Below, one piece after another: positions 1 through 8,300 of a DNA stretch of 35,572 nucleotides (its first letter is position 1; the number at the start of each line of letters is the position of its first letter). Below the pieces are notes generated by a model. It made no database searches and was not told the DNA's origin. It was given only the letters and a program-made list of their open reading frames with translations. Source of the DNA: Flavobacterium agri (GTDB lineage: Bacteria > Bacteroidota > Bacteroidia > Flavobacteriales > Flavobacteriaceae); contig NZ_JACBJI010000001.1 of NCBI RefSeq assembly GCF_013401995.1, positions 459,322 through 494,893 on the forward strand, in the 5' to 3' direction. The translations under genes were made by a program, and so were the position numbers.

Positions 1-132
1 AAGATGTGAGATGTGAGATGTGAGATGTAAGATGTGAGATGCGGTCTATTTTAAAAACATATCATCATGTACTGTGCATCTAACATTTCACAAACAACAT
101 TTCACATTTCACATTTCACAAAAAGATCTCAC
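1..132. repeat. Heptameric GTGANNN array with inverted counterpart
   Basis: Positions 6-40 are five consecutive 7-bp units (GTGAGAT, with one GTAAGAT), probably continuing beyond the window edge. Positions 88-119 carry the opposite orientation: TTCAC cores at 88, 102, 109 and 116, in a 7-nt phase with one unit skipped, and a further TCAC at 129. The two halves could pair as a weak hairpin. The right half lies just before the pdxH start, so the open frame running upstream from pdxH through it is not coding. Two further arrays of the same type occur in this window. Confidence 0.8.
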
Positions 133-147
133 AAATACTTTGCAAAA

Positions 148-792
148 ATGGAAGACCTAAGCAACTACCGACAATCCTACGAAAAAAGCGAATTGGGCGA
201 CATGGGTTTGCCCGACGAGCCTATGGAACTTTTCCGCAAATGGTTTTACGAGGCCGACGAATCGGGATTGGTACATGAAGCGAACGCCATGACGGTTTCG
301 ACTTTAGGACTCGACGGTTTCCCGAAATCGCGCATCGTATTGCTCAAACAGTTTACGTACGAAGGATTTGTGTTCTACACGAATTATGAATCCGAAAAAG
401 GAAAAGCGATAGCCGAAAACCCGAATCTTTGTCTTTCTTTCTTTTGGCCCGGACTGGAACGCCAGGTCATCATTAAAGGTGTGGCCGAAAAAGTGATCCC
501 GAATCTGTCGGACGGTTATTTCGAAAGCAGGCCAGATGGAAGCAAATTGGGCGCGATCGTGTCCCATCAAAGCGAAATCATCCCGAATCGTAATTATCTC
601 GAGGAAAAATTGAAAGCGCTCGAAAAGGAATTCGAAGGAAAGGAAATCCCGCGTCCTGATTATTGGGGCGGTTATTTGGTGCGTCCAGTAGAAATAGAGT
701 TCTGGCAGGGAAGGCCCAATCGTCTTCACGACCGCATCCGCTATAAAGTACTGCACGATTACAGTTGGCAACGCGACCGATTGTCTCCTTAA
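148..792 (+). CDS. pdxH: Pyridoxamine/pyridoxine 5'-phosphate oxidase
   Basis: This cytosolic FMN enzyme oxidises pyridoxine or pyridoxamine 5'-phosphate to pyridoxal 5'-phosphate, the last step of vitamin B6 synthesis and salvage. The 214-residue product has the usual family length. It contains the FMN-contact segment RIVLLK, then FYTNYES, the substrate-site segment SRPDGSKLGAIVSHQS and the C-terminal signature EFWQGRPNRLHDR, which matches the PdxH family pattern. The frame stays open upstream to 67, but that stretch is heptameric repeat DNA. I therefore chose the ATG at 148 (protein starts MEDLSNYRQSYEK), which matches typical family N termini. It stands alone: a terminator follows and the next gene has its own promoter region. 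A TACTTTG string (137-143) close to the start resembles a -7 box but is short of one spacer base. Confidence 0.95.
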   Translation: MEDLSNYRQSYEKSELGDMGLPDEPMELFRKWFYEADESGLVHEANAMTVSTLGLDGFPKSRIVLLKQFTYEGFVFYTNYESEKGKAIAENPNLCLSFFWPGLERQVIIKGVAEKVIPNLSDGYFESRPDGSKLGAIVSHQSEIIPNRNYLEEKLKALEKEFEGKEIPRPDYWGGYLVRPVEIEFWQGRPNRLHDRIRYKVLHDYSWQRDRLSP

Positions 793-810
793 GTATCAAA
801 TACACAAAAC

Positions 811-838
811 AAAGCCGCTTTTGAGAGCGGTTTTTTTA
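811..838 (+). terminator. Rho-independent terminator after pdxH
   Basis: CCGCT and AGCGG form a short stem extended by an A-run on the left and a T7 tract on the right (aaagccgct, loop, agcggttttttt). It lies 19 bp after the pdxH stop codon. Confidence 0.85.
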
Positions 839-893
839 TGTCTGTAATAATCATTAATACATTAAATTGTAGGAAATTTATTTATGTTTAAAG

Positions 894-952
894 TTAAATT
901 GTGCATTTCATCGATTTTTTTTGGCATTTAAACGATGTTTGCTGTAATATTG
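894..952 (+). promoter_or_regulatory. Conserved upstream element and -7-like box of CAP gene 1
   Basis: TTAAATTGTGCATTTC followed by a TCGAT/T-run (894-921) recurs with one mismatch at 1724-1751, before the paralogous gene. A -7-like box TAATATTG (945-952, one mismatch to TANNTTTG) starts exactly 51 bp from the element's first base, the same distance as at the other gene. Here a TTG at 921-923 gives a 21-bp spacer. Promoter function is inferred from conservation and spacing. Confidence 0.55.
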
Positions 953-993
953 ACTCAAGAAAAACACCAAAACGTTCTTAATCACCCTTAAAG

Positions 994-1062
994 CAGTTTG
1001 CCCCACAATCTACTTTAAATTCCAAAGATAAAAACACCAAAGCCCAGTTTGCCCCACAATCT
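994..1062. repeat. 18-bp direct repeat in the CAP gene 1 leader
   Basis: CAGTTTGCCCCACAATCT occurs twice, at 994-1011 and 1045-1062, 51 bp apart start to start. Each is preceded by a copy of AAAACACCAAA (961-971 and 1031-1041), though at different distances. The repeat lies in the predicted 5' untranslated region and is absent before the second paralog. Its function is unknown. Confidence 0.85.
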
Positions 1063-1087
1063 GCCTTTGCCTAACCTACTAATGTTT

Positions 1088-1591
1088 ATGAAAACAAATT
1101 TACTTAAGACAGTATTATTGTGCGCTTTCGTATTCACACTCAATTCTTGCTCTTCAGATTCTGAAGAAGCCACCGCGCCAGCAAAACACGAAAATACGGT
1201 AGTTGATTACAACTATTCCGAATTGGAACTCACCACGGCACAACTCATCAACGATTACCGCGTAAGCCAAGGCTTGAACGCTTTGGAGCTCATCAATTAC
1301 GTTTCGGTAAAATCGGAAGAACACAACGAATATATGATCGAGAACCAAGTGGTCAACCACGATCAATTCGATGAGCGTGCCCACGATATCATGGAAAACC
1401 TCGGTGCGGTTAAGGTGAATGAGAACATCGCCTACAATTACCAACAGCCTTCGGGAGCTTTGAACGCTTGGTTGAACAGTCCTGGACACAAAGCGAACAT
1501 TGAAGGGAACTTCACACACTTCGGGATTTCCGTAACCATCGACGAGAACACCGGAAAAAAATATTACACGAATATTTTCATAAAGAAATAA
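1088..1591 (+). CDS. CAP/SCP-domain lipoprotein, paralog 1
   Basis: This is a predicted exported lipoprotein of 167 residues. The N terminus MKTNLLKTVLLCAFVFTLNSC is a lipoprotein signal with the cysteine after LNS. A low-complexity linker leads to one CAP (CRISP/antigen 5/PR-1, SCP-like) domain in the C-terminal two thirds. The domain has the typical VVNHDQF histidine segment, NENIAYNY, the SPGHKANIEG histidine motif and THFGIS. The biochemical role of bacterial CAP proteins is mostly unknown. The start is the ATG at 1088; the ATG at 1082 would add two residues, and a TTG further upstream is implausible because it lies inside the leader repeat. The next gene encodes a close paralog, and both have CTAACCTAC just before the start. 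The two paralogs are probably expressed as separate units, since a terminator lies between them. Confidence 0.9.
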   Translation: MKTNLLKTVLLCAFVFTLNSCSSDSEEATAPAKHENTVVDYNYSELELTTAQLINDYRVSQGLNALELINYVSVKSEEHNEYMIENQVVNHDQFDERAHDIMENLGAVKVNENIAYNYQQPSGALNAWLNSPGHKANIEGNFTHFGISVTIDENTGKKYYTNIFIKK

Positions 1592-1625
1592 AATTGAGTT
1601 GAATTAAATTGTTTTTGTTTTGACG

Positions 1626-1665
1626 AGAAAAACCGCCTTCCCAAAGGGCGGTTTTCTGCTTTTTG
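1626..1665 (+). terminator. Terminator after CAP gene 1
   Basis: AAAACCGCC and GGGCGGTTTT form a stable stem-loop (about 1627-1656) followed by a T-rich stretch. It lies 35 bp after the stop codon and isolates the two paralogous genes. Confidence 0.85.
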
Positions 1666-1723
1666 TAGGTTGTTTTTGGGGCAGAAGAAATATCGTATGT
1701 ACGATTCCTCTCAGTAAAAAATC

Positions 1724-1782
1724 TTAAATTGTGCATTTCGTCGATTTTTTTCAATACTTCATCTGATATTTCGTTATACTTG
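1724..1782 (+). promoter_or_regulatory. Conserved upstream element and -7-like box of CAP gene 2
   Basis: This is the second copy of the 28-bp element (1724-1751). A -7-like box TATACTTG (1775-1782, one mismatch to TANNTTTG) sits at the same 51-bp offset as before CAP gene 1. No TTG lies at the usual -33 position here; a T-run occupies it. That may mean an activator-dependent or alternative-sigma promoter, which is an inference. Confidence 0.55.
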
Positions 1783-1860
1783 GGCAACTAAAAAGCATTA
1801 CCGGCATTTTTCTTCCCCCAAGTGGAATGCCGTTTTCCAAATCCCTAAACTAACCTACAA

Positions 1861-2376
1861 ATGATGAAAATTCGTTTTCTCGGCCTTGTGCTTTTTTGCG
1901 CCGTGGCCGTATCGTGTTCTGCCGATTCTGAAATTGCAACACCATCTTCTTCAAATCCCGATCCCTCAAACATCGAGGACACCACTTCTTACTCTTACGA
2001 TGCCGATGAACTTGAAATGTCGCAGCTGATCAACAATCATCGCGAAAGTATCGGTCTGTCTTCGTTGACTTTGGTAAATTATATTTCATTGGCTTCAGAA
2101 GGCCACAATACCTATATGATAGAGAACAACGTCGTGAACCACGACCAGTTCCAGCAGCGCGCCCAGGATTTGGCCGAAACGCTTGGTGCGCAAAACGTGA
2201 GCGAGAATGTCGCTTACAATTACCAATATGCCCAAGGTGCTTTCGACGCGTGGATGAGAAGTTCCGGACACAAAGCCGCTATTGAAGGCAATTTTACCCA
2301 TTTCGGGATTTCGGTTTCTGAAGATCCGTCAACTGGGAAGAAATATTATACGGCTATGTTCGCCAAAATAGACTAA
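1861..2376 (+). CDS. CAP/SCP-domain lipoprotein, paralog 2
   Basis: This 171-residue predicted lipoprotein has the signal MMKIRFLGLVLFCAVAVSC with lipobox AVSC, a Ser/Pro/Asp-rich linker, then a CAP/SCP-like domain. The domain motifs align one to one with the upstream paralog: MIENNVVNHDQF, SENVAYNY, SSGHKAAIEGNFTHFGIS and a GKKYYTA end. The linker is the most diverged part, as expected for an outer-surface tether. The start may be the first or second of two adjacent ATGs (1861 or 1864). The gene converges on the OmpA-family gene and shares a bidirectional terminator with it. Function is not known; surface or periplasmic localisation is inferred from the lipobox. Confidence 0.9.
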   Translation: MMKIRFLGLVLFCAVAVSCSADSEIATPSSSNPDPSNIEDTTSYSYDADELEMSQLINNHRESIGLSSLTLVNYISLASEGHNTYMIENNVVNHDQFQQRAQDLAETLGAQNVSENVAYNYQYAQGAFDAWMRSSGHKAAIEGNFTHFGISVSEDPSTGKKYYTAMFAKID

Positions 2377-2403
2377 GCAAAGAATTCCACCAGATAGTAG
2401 AAT

Positions 2404-2437
2404 AAAAAAAGCATCCGTTATTACGCGGATGCTTTTT
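2404..2437. terminator. Bidirectional terminator between CAP gene 2 and the OmpA-family gene
   Basis: AAAAAGCATCCG and CGCGGATGCTTTTT pair with a 6-nt loop. There is an A-run on one side and a T-run on the other, so the hairpin can stop transcripts from both converging genes. Confidence 0.9.
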
Positions 2438-2462
2438 CATTTTGGTTTTGGTGTTTACTGTA

Positions 2463-4418
2463 TTAAAGTGCCGTAATGATGAATTGGCTACGACGGTTTT
2501 TCTGGTGTTCTTCCTCTGTACATTGTACGCCATCGGCACACTTGTTCACGAGTTGGGTTTCCCCGTAACCTTTAGAGGTAAGGCGTTCCGGAGCGATTCC
2601 TTTCGAAATCAGCCAATCGCGTGTTGACTTGGCACGACGCTCAGACAACTTCTGGTTGTACTTGTGGGATGCCCGGCTGTCGGTGTGCGAACGGATATCG
2701 ATCGACATCGTCGGATACTGCATCAACACGTCGAGTACTTTTGCGATGTCAACGGCAGCATCCGGACGGATATCCCATTTGTCAAGGTCGAAGTAGATGT
2801 AATTGATACCGAATACGTCGGCAAGGTCGTCGCCCACTTTAACCTGCTTGATGCGTTTTTCAAGTTGGATAGGCAAATCGGTCTTTCCGCTGTCTTTCGA
2901 AATGGTGACTTTTTGTTCCTTGGTTTCGTACTCTTCTTTTTCGGCGCGCACGTAATATGCTTTTCCGCAATCGACGGTACCGAAATCATAGAAACCTTTG
3001 TCGTCGCTCATGACTTCCTTGAGTTTGTTGAACTTCTCGTCGAACAGCGTGACTTTGGTGTTCGGAAGCACTTCTCCCGTGGCCAAATCGGTTACGATAC
3101 CGGACAATTCCTGTTCGCAGATCAATTTGCGTGTTTCGAGGAATTTGTAGATGTCATCCGATCCGGCTCCGCCTTCGCGATTCGAAGTAAGGAAACCTTT
3201 GCGTGTTTTGGTGTCGATGTAATACGCGAAATCGTCCATTTTGGAGTTGGCCGGCGCACCTAGGTTTTGTGGCTCTTCGTATGTACCGTCCTGGTTGATG
3301 CGCGACATGTAAAGATCCATTCCGCCAAGGCCTTGATAGCCGTCCGAAGCGAAGTACAATTCGTTTTCGTTGGTCACGAACGGGAACGTTTCTTTTCCTT
3401 CGGTATTTACCGAATCGCCAAGATTTACAGGTGTTCCGTATGAATTGTCACCTGTGATTTCAACTTTCCAGATGTCAGATTGCCCTTTTCCGCCAGGCAT
3501 ATCCGATGCGAAATACAACCATTTGCCATCGGCGCTCAAAGCCGGATGCGCAACGCTGTAAGCACTGCTGTTGAATGGCAATTCAATAACGTTTGTCCAG
3601 CTTACGGTGCTGTCTTTCTCCTTTTTCTCTACGACTTTCGTCGCTTTGTAGATTTTCAGGAGTGTGATGCGGCTGCCGCTCATGCCTTTCTTGCCGTCGT
3701 TGAAATCGTTTCGCGTGAAATACATGGTTTTTCCGTCTTTAGAGAAAACCGGAGTCGCTTCGTGGAAACGCGTATTGACGTTTTTCGCGAATTTCATCGA
3801 TTTTCCGACAGAGTCACCTGTGATCGCCGCGGCATACATGTTGGTGAAATATTGGTTCGACCATTTGTGCTTGCGCTGGACGAAGTTCCCTGTATCACGA
3901 GCCGATGAGAAAACCAACTGGCCTTCGTAAACCGTACTTCCGTAATCGGAATATTTAGAGTTCACGCCCGCGTCACCAATGTTGTAGCGTCCTGAATTGG
4001 CTTCGATCTGCTTCATGTAGTCCTTGTGTTCCGAAAAATTCTTCCCGCGAAGGTCTTCATTGGTCTTGGCGACGAACGCGTTCATCATGTCGTCTGCCTT
4101 GGCATAATTTCCGACGGCTTTCAAACATTGTGAATAGCGGTAATACACTTCGGTTTCCACATCGTTCGTCATCGCGAACAACTGGTCGTACCAGGAAGCC
4201 GCTTTGTCGAATTGGGAGTTGAAGTAATAGGCGTTGCCAAGTTTCTTGAACAGATCGGCGTTCTTGTAACCTTTTGCGGCAATGCGCTCGTAGGTCTTGA
4301 TCGCATCTATATACGCATATCCGTCATAGTTCTTGTCGGCGCGTCTTAAACCGGTAGTCTGCCCAAAGGTGTACAAGGACAAGACACTGAATAATAGACT
4401 GAGTAGTACTTTTTTCAT
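2463..4418 (-). CDS. OmpA-family protein with TPR, PD40 propeller and carboxypeptidase-like domains
   Basis: This is a 651-residue cell-envelope protein. It has a signal peptide (1-19/20, no lipobox), a TPR-like helical region (about 25-130), PD40/WD40-like beta-propeller repeats (about 160-430; segments such as ALSADGKWLYFASD and SGSDDIYKF-type ends), a CarboxypepD_reg-like beta-sandwich (about 435-520) and a C-terminal OmpA domain (about 538-651). In the OmpA domain, HTDSR (D580) and LSERRA (R595) are the residues expected to bind peptidoglycan diaminopimelate. This architecture is shared with PorE and other T9SS-associated proteins. The gene starts 13 bp after the porP/sprF-family gene and is the last in the operon. 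It probably links the adhesin/SprF complex to the cell wall; that partner assignment is inferred from position. Confidence 0.93.
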   Translation of the reverse strand: MKKVLLSLLFSVLSLYTFGQTTGLRRADKNYDGYAYIDAIKTYERIAAKGYKNADLFKKLGNAYYFNSQFDKAASWYDQLFAMTNDVETEVYYRYSQCLKAVGNYAKADDMMNAFVAKTNEDLRGKNFSEHKDYMKQIEANSGRYNIGDAGVNSKYSDYGSTVYEGQLVFSSARDTGNFVQRKHKWSNQYFTNMYAAAITGDSVGKSMKFAKNVNTRFHEATPVFSKDGKTMYFTRNDFNDGKKGMSGSRITLLKIYKATKVVEKKEKDSTVSWTNVIELPFNSSAYSVAHPALSADGKWLYFASDMPGGKGQSDIWKVEITGDNSYGTPVNLGDSVNTEGKETFPFVTNENELYFASDGYQGLGGMDLYMSRINQDGTYEEPQNLGAPANSKMDDFAYYIDTKTRKGFLTSNREGGAGSDDIYKFLETRKLICEQELSGIVTDLATGEVLPNTKVTLFDEKFNKLKEVMSDDKGFYDFGTVDCGKAYYVRAEKEEYETKEQKVTISKDSGKTDLPIQLEKRIKQVKVGDDLADVFGINYIYFDLDKWDIRPDAAVDIAKVLDVLMQYPTMSIDIRSHTDSRASHKYNQKLSERRAKSTRDWLISKGIAPERLTSKGYGETQLVNKCADGVQCTEEEHQKNRRSQFIITAL

Positions 4419-4431
4419 GACTGTTTACGTA

Positions 4432-5343
4432 TTAGAAGAATCGAGGAGATATGATCTTGTTTTTATTGCTGAAGAATTCATAGCGTAGGAAAATCTCATG
4501 CGAACCCGAATTGTAGTTGCGCAATCTTGTCGTTTCCAAATCGTAACCGTAACCCAGGAAAAGACCCGGCGTGATTTGGAAACCGGCCATGAAACTTACG
4601 GCAGCATCCCAACGGTAAGCCGCTCCTAGCATGAATCTGTCGTCGTAAAGCGCGTTCAGGGAAGCGTCCACTTGCAATGGCGCTCCAGTGATGGCTTTGG
4701 CCAAAACGGCGGGTTTGAGTTTCCATATCGGGTTGAGTTCGAAAACGTAACCTCCGATAAGGTAATAGTTCATACGCTCTTTGTTGATGGAAACGTCGTT
4801 GTCGCTGTAACGTGTCGTCTCGATAAAGTTCGGCACGGACAATCCGATGTAGTATTTATCGGTATGCCAGTAAACACCTGCACCTACGTTTGGAGAGAAT
4901 TCATTGCTGAATCCGACCAGGCTCGGGTCATTTTGGTTTTCGGGGTTCAGCTTGCTTCGGTCAAGATTGAAGAGATTGGCTGTTCCTTTGATACCAAAAG
5001 AGAGTTTGTGGATTTCATCGGTGCGGATAGTGTAGGAGATATCGGCAGAGATGTTGTTTTCTGTTGTCGGCCCGATCTTGTCGTTGAGGAACGAAACCCC
5101 GATTCCGAGATTGCTTTCGCCGATCGGAGAGTTCACAGAAACGGAATTGGTAACCGGAGCCCCGTCAAGACCGACCCATTGGGAACGGTGTAATCCGAAA
5201 ACGCTCAGCACGCCTCTCGAACCTGCATATGCCGGGTTGATGTTGATGGTGTTGTACATGTACATGGTATACTGTGCATCTTGCTGTGCCCACGATGAGA
5301 ACCCTGCCAACATCAAAACGAAAATTAATAATCTTGTTTTCAT
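4432..5343 (-). CDS. PorP/SprF family T9SS-associated outer membrane protein
   Basis: This 303-residue protein has a signal peptide (cleavage around SSWAQ|Q, residues 19-20) and the family's N-terminal hallmark with NINPAYAGSRG (about 34-44). The rest is amphipathic beta-strand sequence typical of an outer membrane barrel and ends in an aromatic-rich segment (RYEFFSNKNKIISPRFF). PorP/SprF proteins sit in the outer membrane. Members are typically encoded next to a large T9SS substrate with a type B C-terminal domain, which they help deliver or attach to the surface. Here the gene directly follows such a substrate, so it is probably the dedicated partner of the giant adhesin. A GC-rich hairpin lies in the 56-bp gap between them. 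It is closer in role to SprF than to the core PorP, but sequence comparison would be needed to decide. Confidence 0.93.
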   Translation of the reverse strand: MKTRLLIFVLMLAGFSSWAQQDAQYTMYMYNTININPAYAGSRGVLSVFGLHRSQWVGLDGAPVTNSVSVNSPIGESNLGIGVSFLNDKIGPTTENNISADISYTIRTDEIHKLSFGIKGTANLFNLDRSKLNPENQNDPSLVGFSNEFSPNVGAGVYWHTDKYYIGLSVPNFIETTRYSDNDVSINKERMNYYLIGGYVFELNPIWKLKPAVLAKAITGAPLQVDASLNALYDDRFMLGAAYRWDAAVSFMAGFQITPGLFLGYGYDLETTRLRNYNSGSHEIFLRYEFFSNKNKIISPRFF

Positions 5344-5360
5344 TAGTCTATTGTTTTTGA

Positions 5361-5382
5361 CCCGGGGTTTTTACGCCCCGGG
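5361..5382 (-). promoter_or_regulatory. GC-rich intercistronic hairpin between adhesin and porP/sprF-like gene
   Basis: CCCGGGG (5361-5367) and CCCCGGG (5376-5382) form a perfect 7-bp all-GC stem with an 8-nt loop, in otherwise AT-rich intergenic DNA. On the transcribed strand it is followed by TCAAAAACAA rather than a U-run. It is therefore more likely a partial terminator, or an RNA-processing or stability element, than a full stop. It could set different levels for the very long adhesin message and the downstream genes (inference). Confidence 0.6.
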
Positions 5383-5399
5383 CGTTAGATTTGAGTTTC

Positions 5400-8300
5400 T
5401 TATCTTGAAAGGTATAAATATCCGTCTAGTTTACCACTTGTACCATCGGCTTTCTTGTAGGAAATTATGTAGAAGTACGTACCAGTAGGCAGTTCGTCAT
5501 CCTTCTTCAATGTTACCCTTCCTTCGGATACTCCGCGGAAAGCACGGTCATTGTTGTTGTAGTTCTTCATTTCGAATACCAGTATACCCCAACGGTTATA
5601 GATTTCAACGTTGTTCGAAACCACACACTCTGTATTTTCAAAACCAGAGATGTTGAACACCTCGTTGATACCATCGTTGTTCGGCGAGAACGCATTGTTC
5701 ACGGTTACCGTACAGGCCGGATCGACCTCACAGAACGTTTCGTTCAGGTTCATTTCGATATGCACCACGCGAGGACAAGTCACATCGTCCACTACGTAAT
5801 CGATCGTGTAAGTACCGTTTGGCGTTTGGAAAGGCGTCAATGTGTTTCCGTTCAATCCGAGCACTCCGTCTACGTTGACGAACGTTCCACCGGCAGGAGT
5901 TCCTGCAGGAAGCAATGTGGTCAAGTCGATGGACAAACTCGAGTCTTGGTTACACTCGTCGCGGTTTACGGTCACTTCGCTGTTCGAGATCGTCACGTTC
6001 ACCACTTGAGTGAAAGTAGCCGTATTGTTACAAGCGTCGGCTACGACCCACGTCCAGGTGATGCTGTAGTTTCCGCCGACCGGTTCAGTGATCACTTCTG
6101 TGAAGACAGGAGTACCGACAGTTGAACAAGCATCGCTGAATGTCAACGTAGGAACGGCAGGAACTTGGTCGCAAGTCACATTCACGACAGGCTCAAGCGT
6201 TTCGTTGACTGTTGGAGCGGTAGTATCTTGAACCGTTACGATTTGTGTGAATGATTGAACGTTTCCGCAAGCATCCGTAGCAGTCCATGTGCGTGTGATG
6301 ATTTCCGTTACCGGACATTGTCCAGGAACGCTGCTTTCGGCGTAAACCACTGCATTCGGAGCCGCGTTACATCCGTCTACCGCAGTAAGTACTGCAGGAG
6401 CAGGAACCTGACCGCACTCGGCTGTGATCGCCGGAGCCGGAGTAGTTTCTACGAATGTCGGTGCATCGTTATCGATGACGTTGATGTCTTGAGAAACCGT
6501 CGCTACGTTTCCGCAAGCGTCTGTCGCAGACCAAGTTCTTGTCAAGGTATACGATCCGGCGCAAGTGCCTTGTGTAGTAGTTTCTGTCATGGTAACGGCT
6601 ACGGCAACGTTTCCGCAGTTGTCAACGGCAGTAAGCGTAGCAGCTGCAGGGATTTCGTCGCAAGACAAAGTCACGTCGGCTGGAGTCGGCTCGTTGAACG
6701 TCGGAGCAGTCGTATCGTTTACGGTGATCACTTGAGTCGCTACAGAAGTGTTTCCACAAGCATCGGCAAATGTCCAAGTACGTGTGATCACGAAAGAGTT
6801 CGCACAGTTTCCTGGAGCAACGCTGTCAACTGCCTCAACGGTAATCGGTGTTTCGCTACAGTTGTCGGTAGCTGTCAAAGTAACGGCAGCCGGAACTTCG
6901 GAAGCACAGGACACAGTCACGTTTGCAGGTACGTTCTCAGGAAGTACCGGAGCAGTCGTATCACCGACAGAGATGTTTTGAGAAACAGATGAAGTGTTTC
7001 CGCAAGCATCGGTGAATGTCCAAGTACGTACGATGGTGTACGAATTCGGGCAAGCGCCTTTTGTAACAACATCTACACCTTCTGCAGAGATTGTTCCGTT
7101 ACAATTGTCTTGAGCAGTCAAAGTAACGTTGGCCGGAACTTCGCCACCGCAAGATGCAGTCACATCGGCCGGAGCTTCAGGAGCAACAGGAGCAGTCGTA
7201 TCGTTAACAGAGATGTTTTGAGAAACAGATGAAGTGTTTCCGCATGCATCGGTAAATGTCCAGGTACGAACGATAGTGAACGAGTTCGGACAGTTTCCTG
7301 CTGTTACGACGTCTACACCTTCTACAGCGATAGCACCGTTACAGTTGTCTTGTGCAGTCAAAGTAACATTAGCAGGAACTTCACCGGCACATTGTGCAGT
7401 AACGTCGGCTGGAGCTTCTGGAGCAACCGGAGCAACGTTGTCGTTTACAGAAATCGTTTGGGTAACAGTCGAAGCGTTTCCACATGCATCGGTGAATGTC
7501 CAGGTACGTACGATGTTGAACGAATTAACGCAAGCACCTTTTGTTATTTCTTCTGTCATTACACCTTCGATGTTTCCGCCACAAGCGTCTACAGCAGTAA
7601 GGGTTACGGCAGCAGGAACTTCACCGGCACATTGAGCTGTTACGCTCTCTGGTGCTGTTGGAGCAACCGGAGCAACAGTATCGATCACGTTGATGGTTTG
7701 TGATACGGACGAAGTGTTTCCGCACGCATCGGCAAAAGTCCAAGTACGTACGATCGTGTACGTTCCGGGGCATTCGCCAGCAGTCTGCACATCTACACCT
7801 TGAGCCGAAATTTGCTCGCCACAGTTGTCGGTAGCGGTCAAAGTAACGTTTTCAGGAAGTGCATCGCCACATTGAACAGTTGCGTTAGCCGGAGCTTCAG
7901 AAGCAGTCGGAGCCACGTTGTCGATCACGTTGATCGTTTGTGAAATCGAAGTCGTGTTCGCGCAAGCATCGGTAAACGTCCAGGTACGAACGATAGTGTA
8001 CGTTCCGGCGCATTGGCCAGCAGTCGTAACGTCTACACCTTGAACGCTGATCTCACCAAGACAGTTGTCTATAGCGGTAAGCGATACGTTGGCAGGAACT
8101 TCAGCGGCACAAGCCACAGTCACGTTGGCCGGAGCTTCTGGAGCAACCGGAGCAGTCGTATCTGAAATTGTGAACGTAGCCGAAGTCGTTGAAGCGTTTC
8201 CGCAAGCGTCGGTAGCAGTAAAGATTACCGTTACGGCAGCAGAACAGTCGTTTCCGATTCCGTTGTAGTTATTTGCCCAAGTCACGTTTGAACAAGAATC

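Noticed and set aside
67..147. Upstream extension of pdxH to 67
   Set aside because: The added residues come from heptamer repeat DNA and do not resemble a PdxH N terminus or a targeting sequence.
1578..1787. 69-codon minus-strand frame between the CAP genes
   Set aside because: It reads through the terminator hairpin and the conserved promoter element, so it is not a gene.
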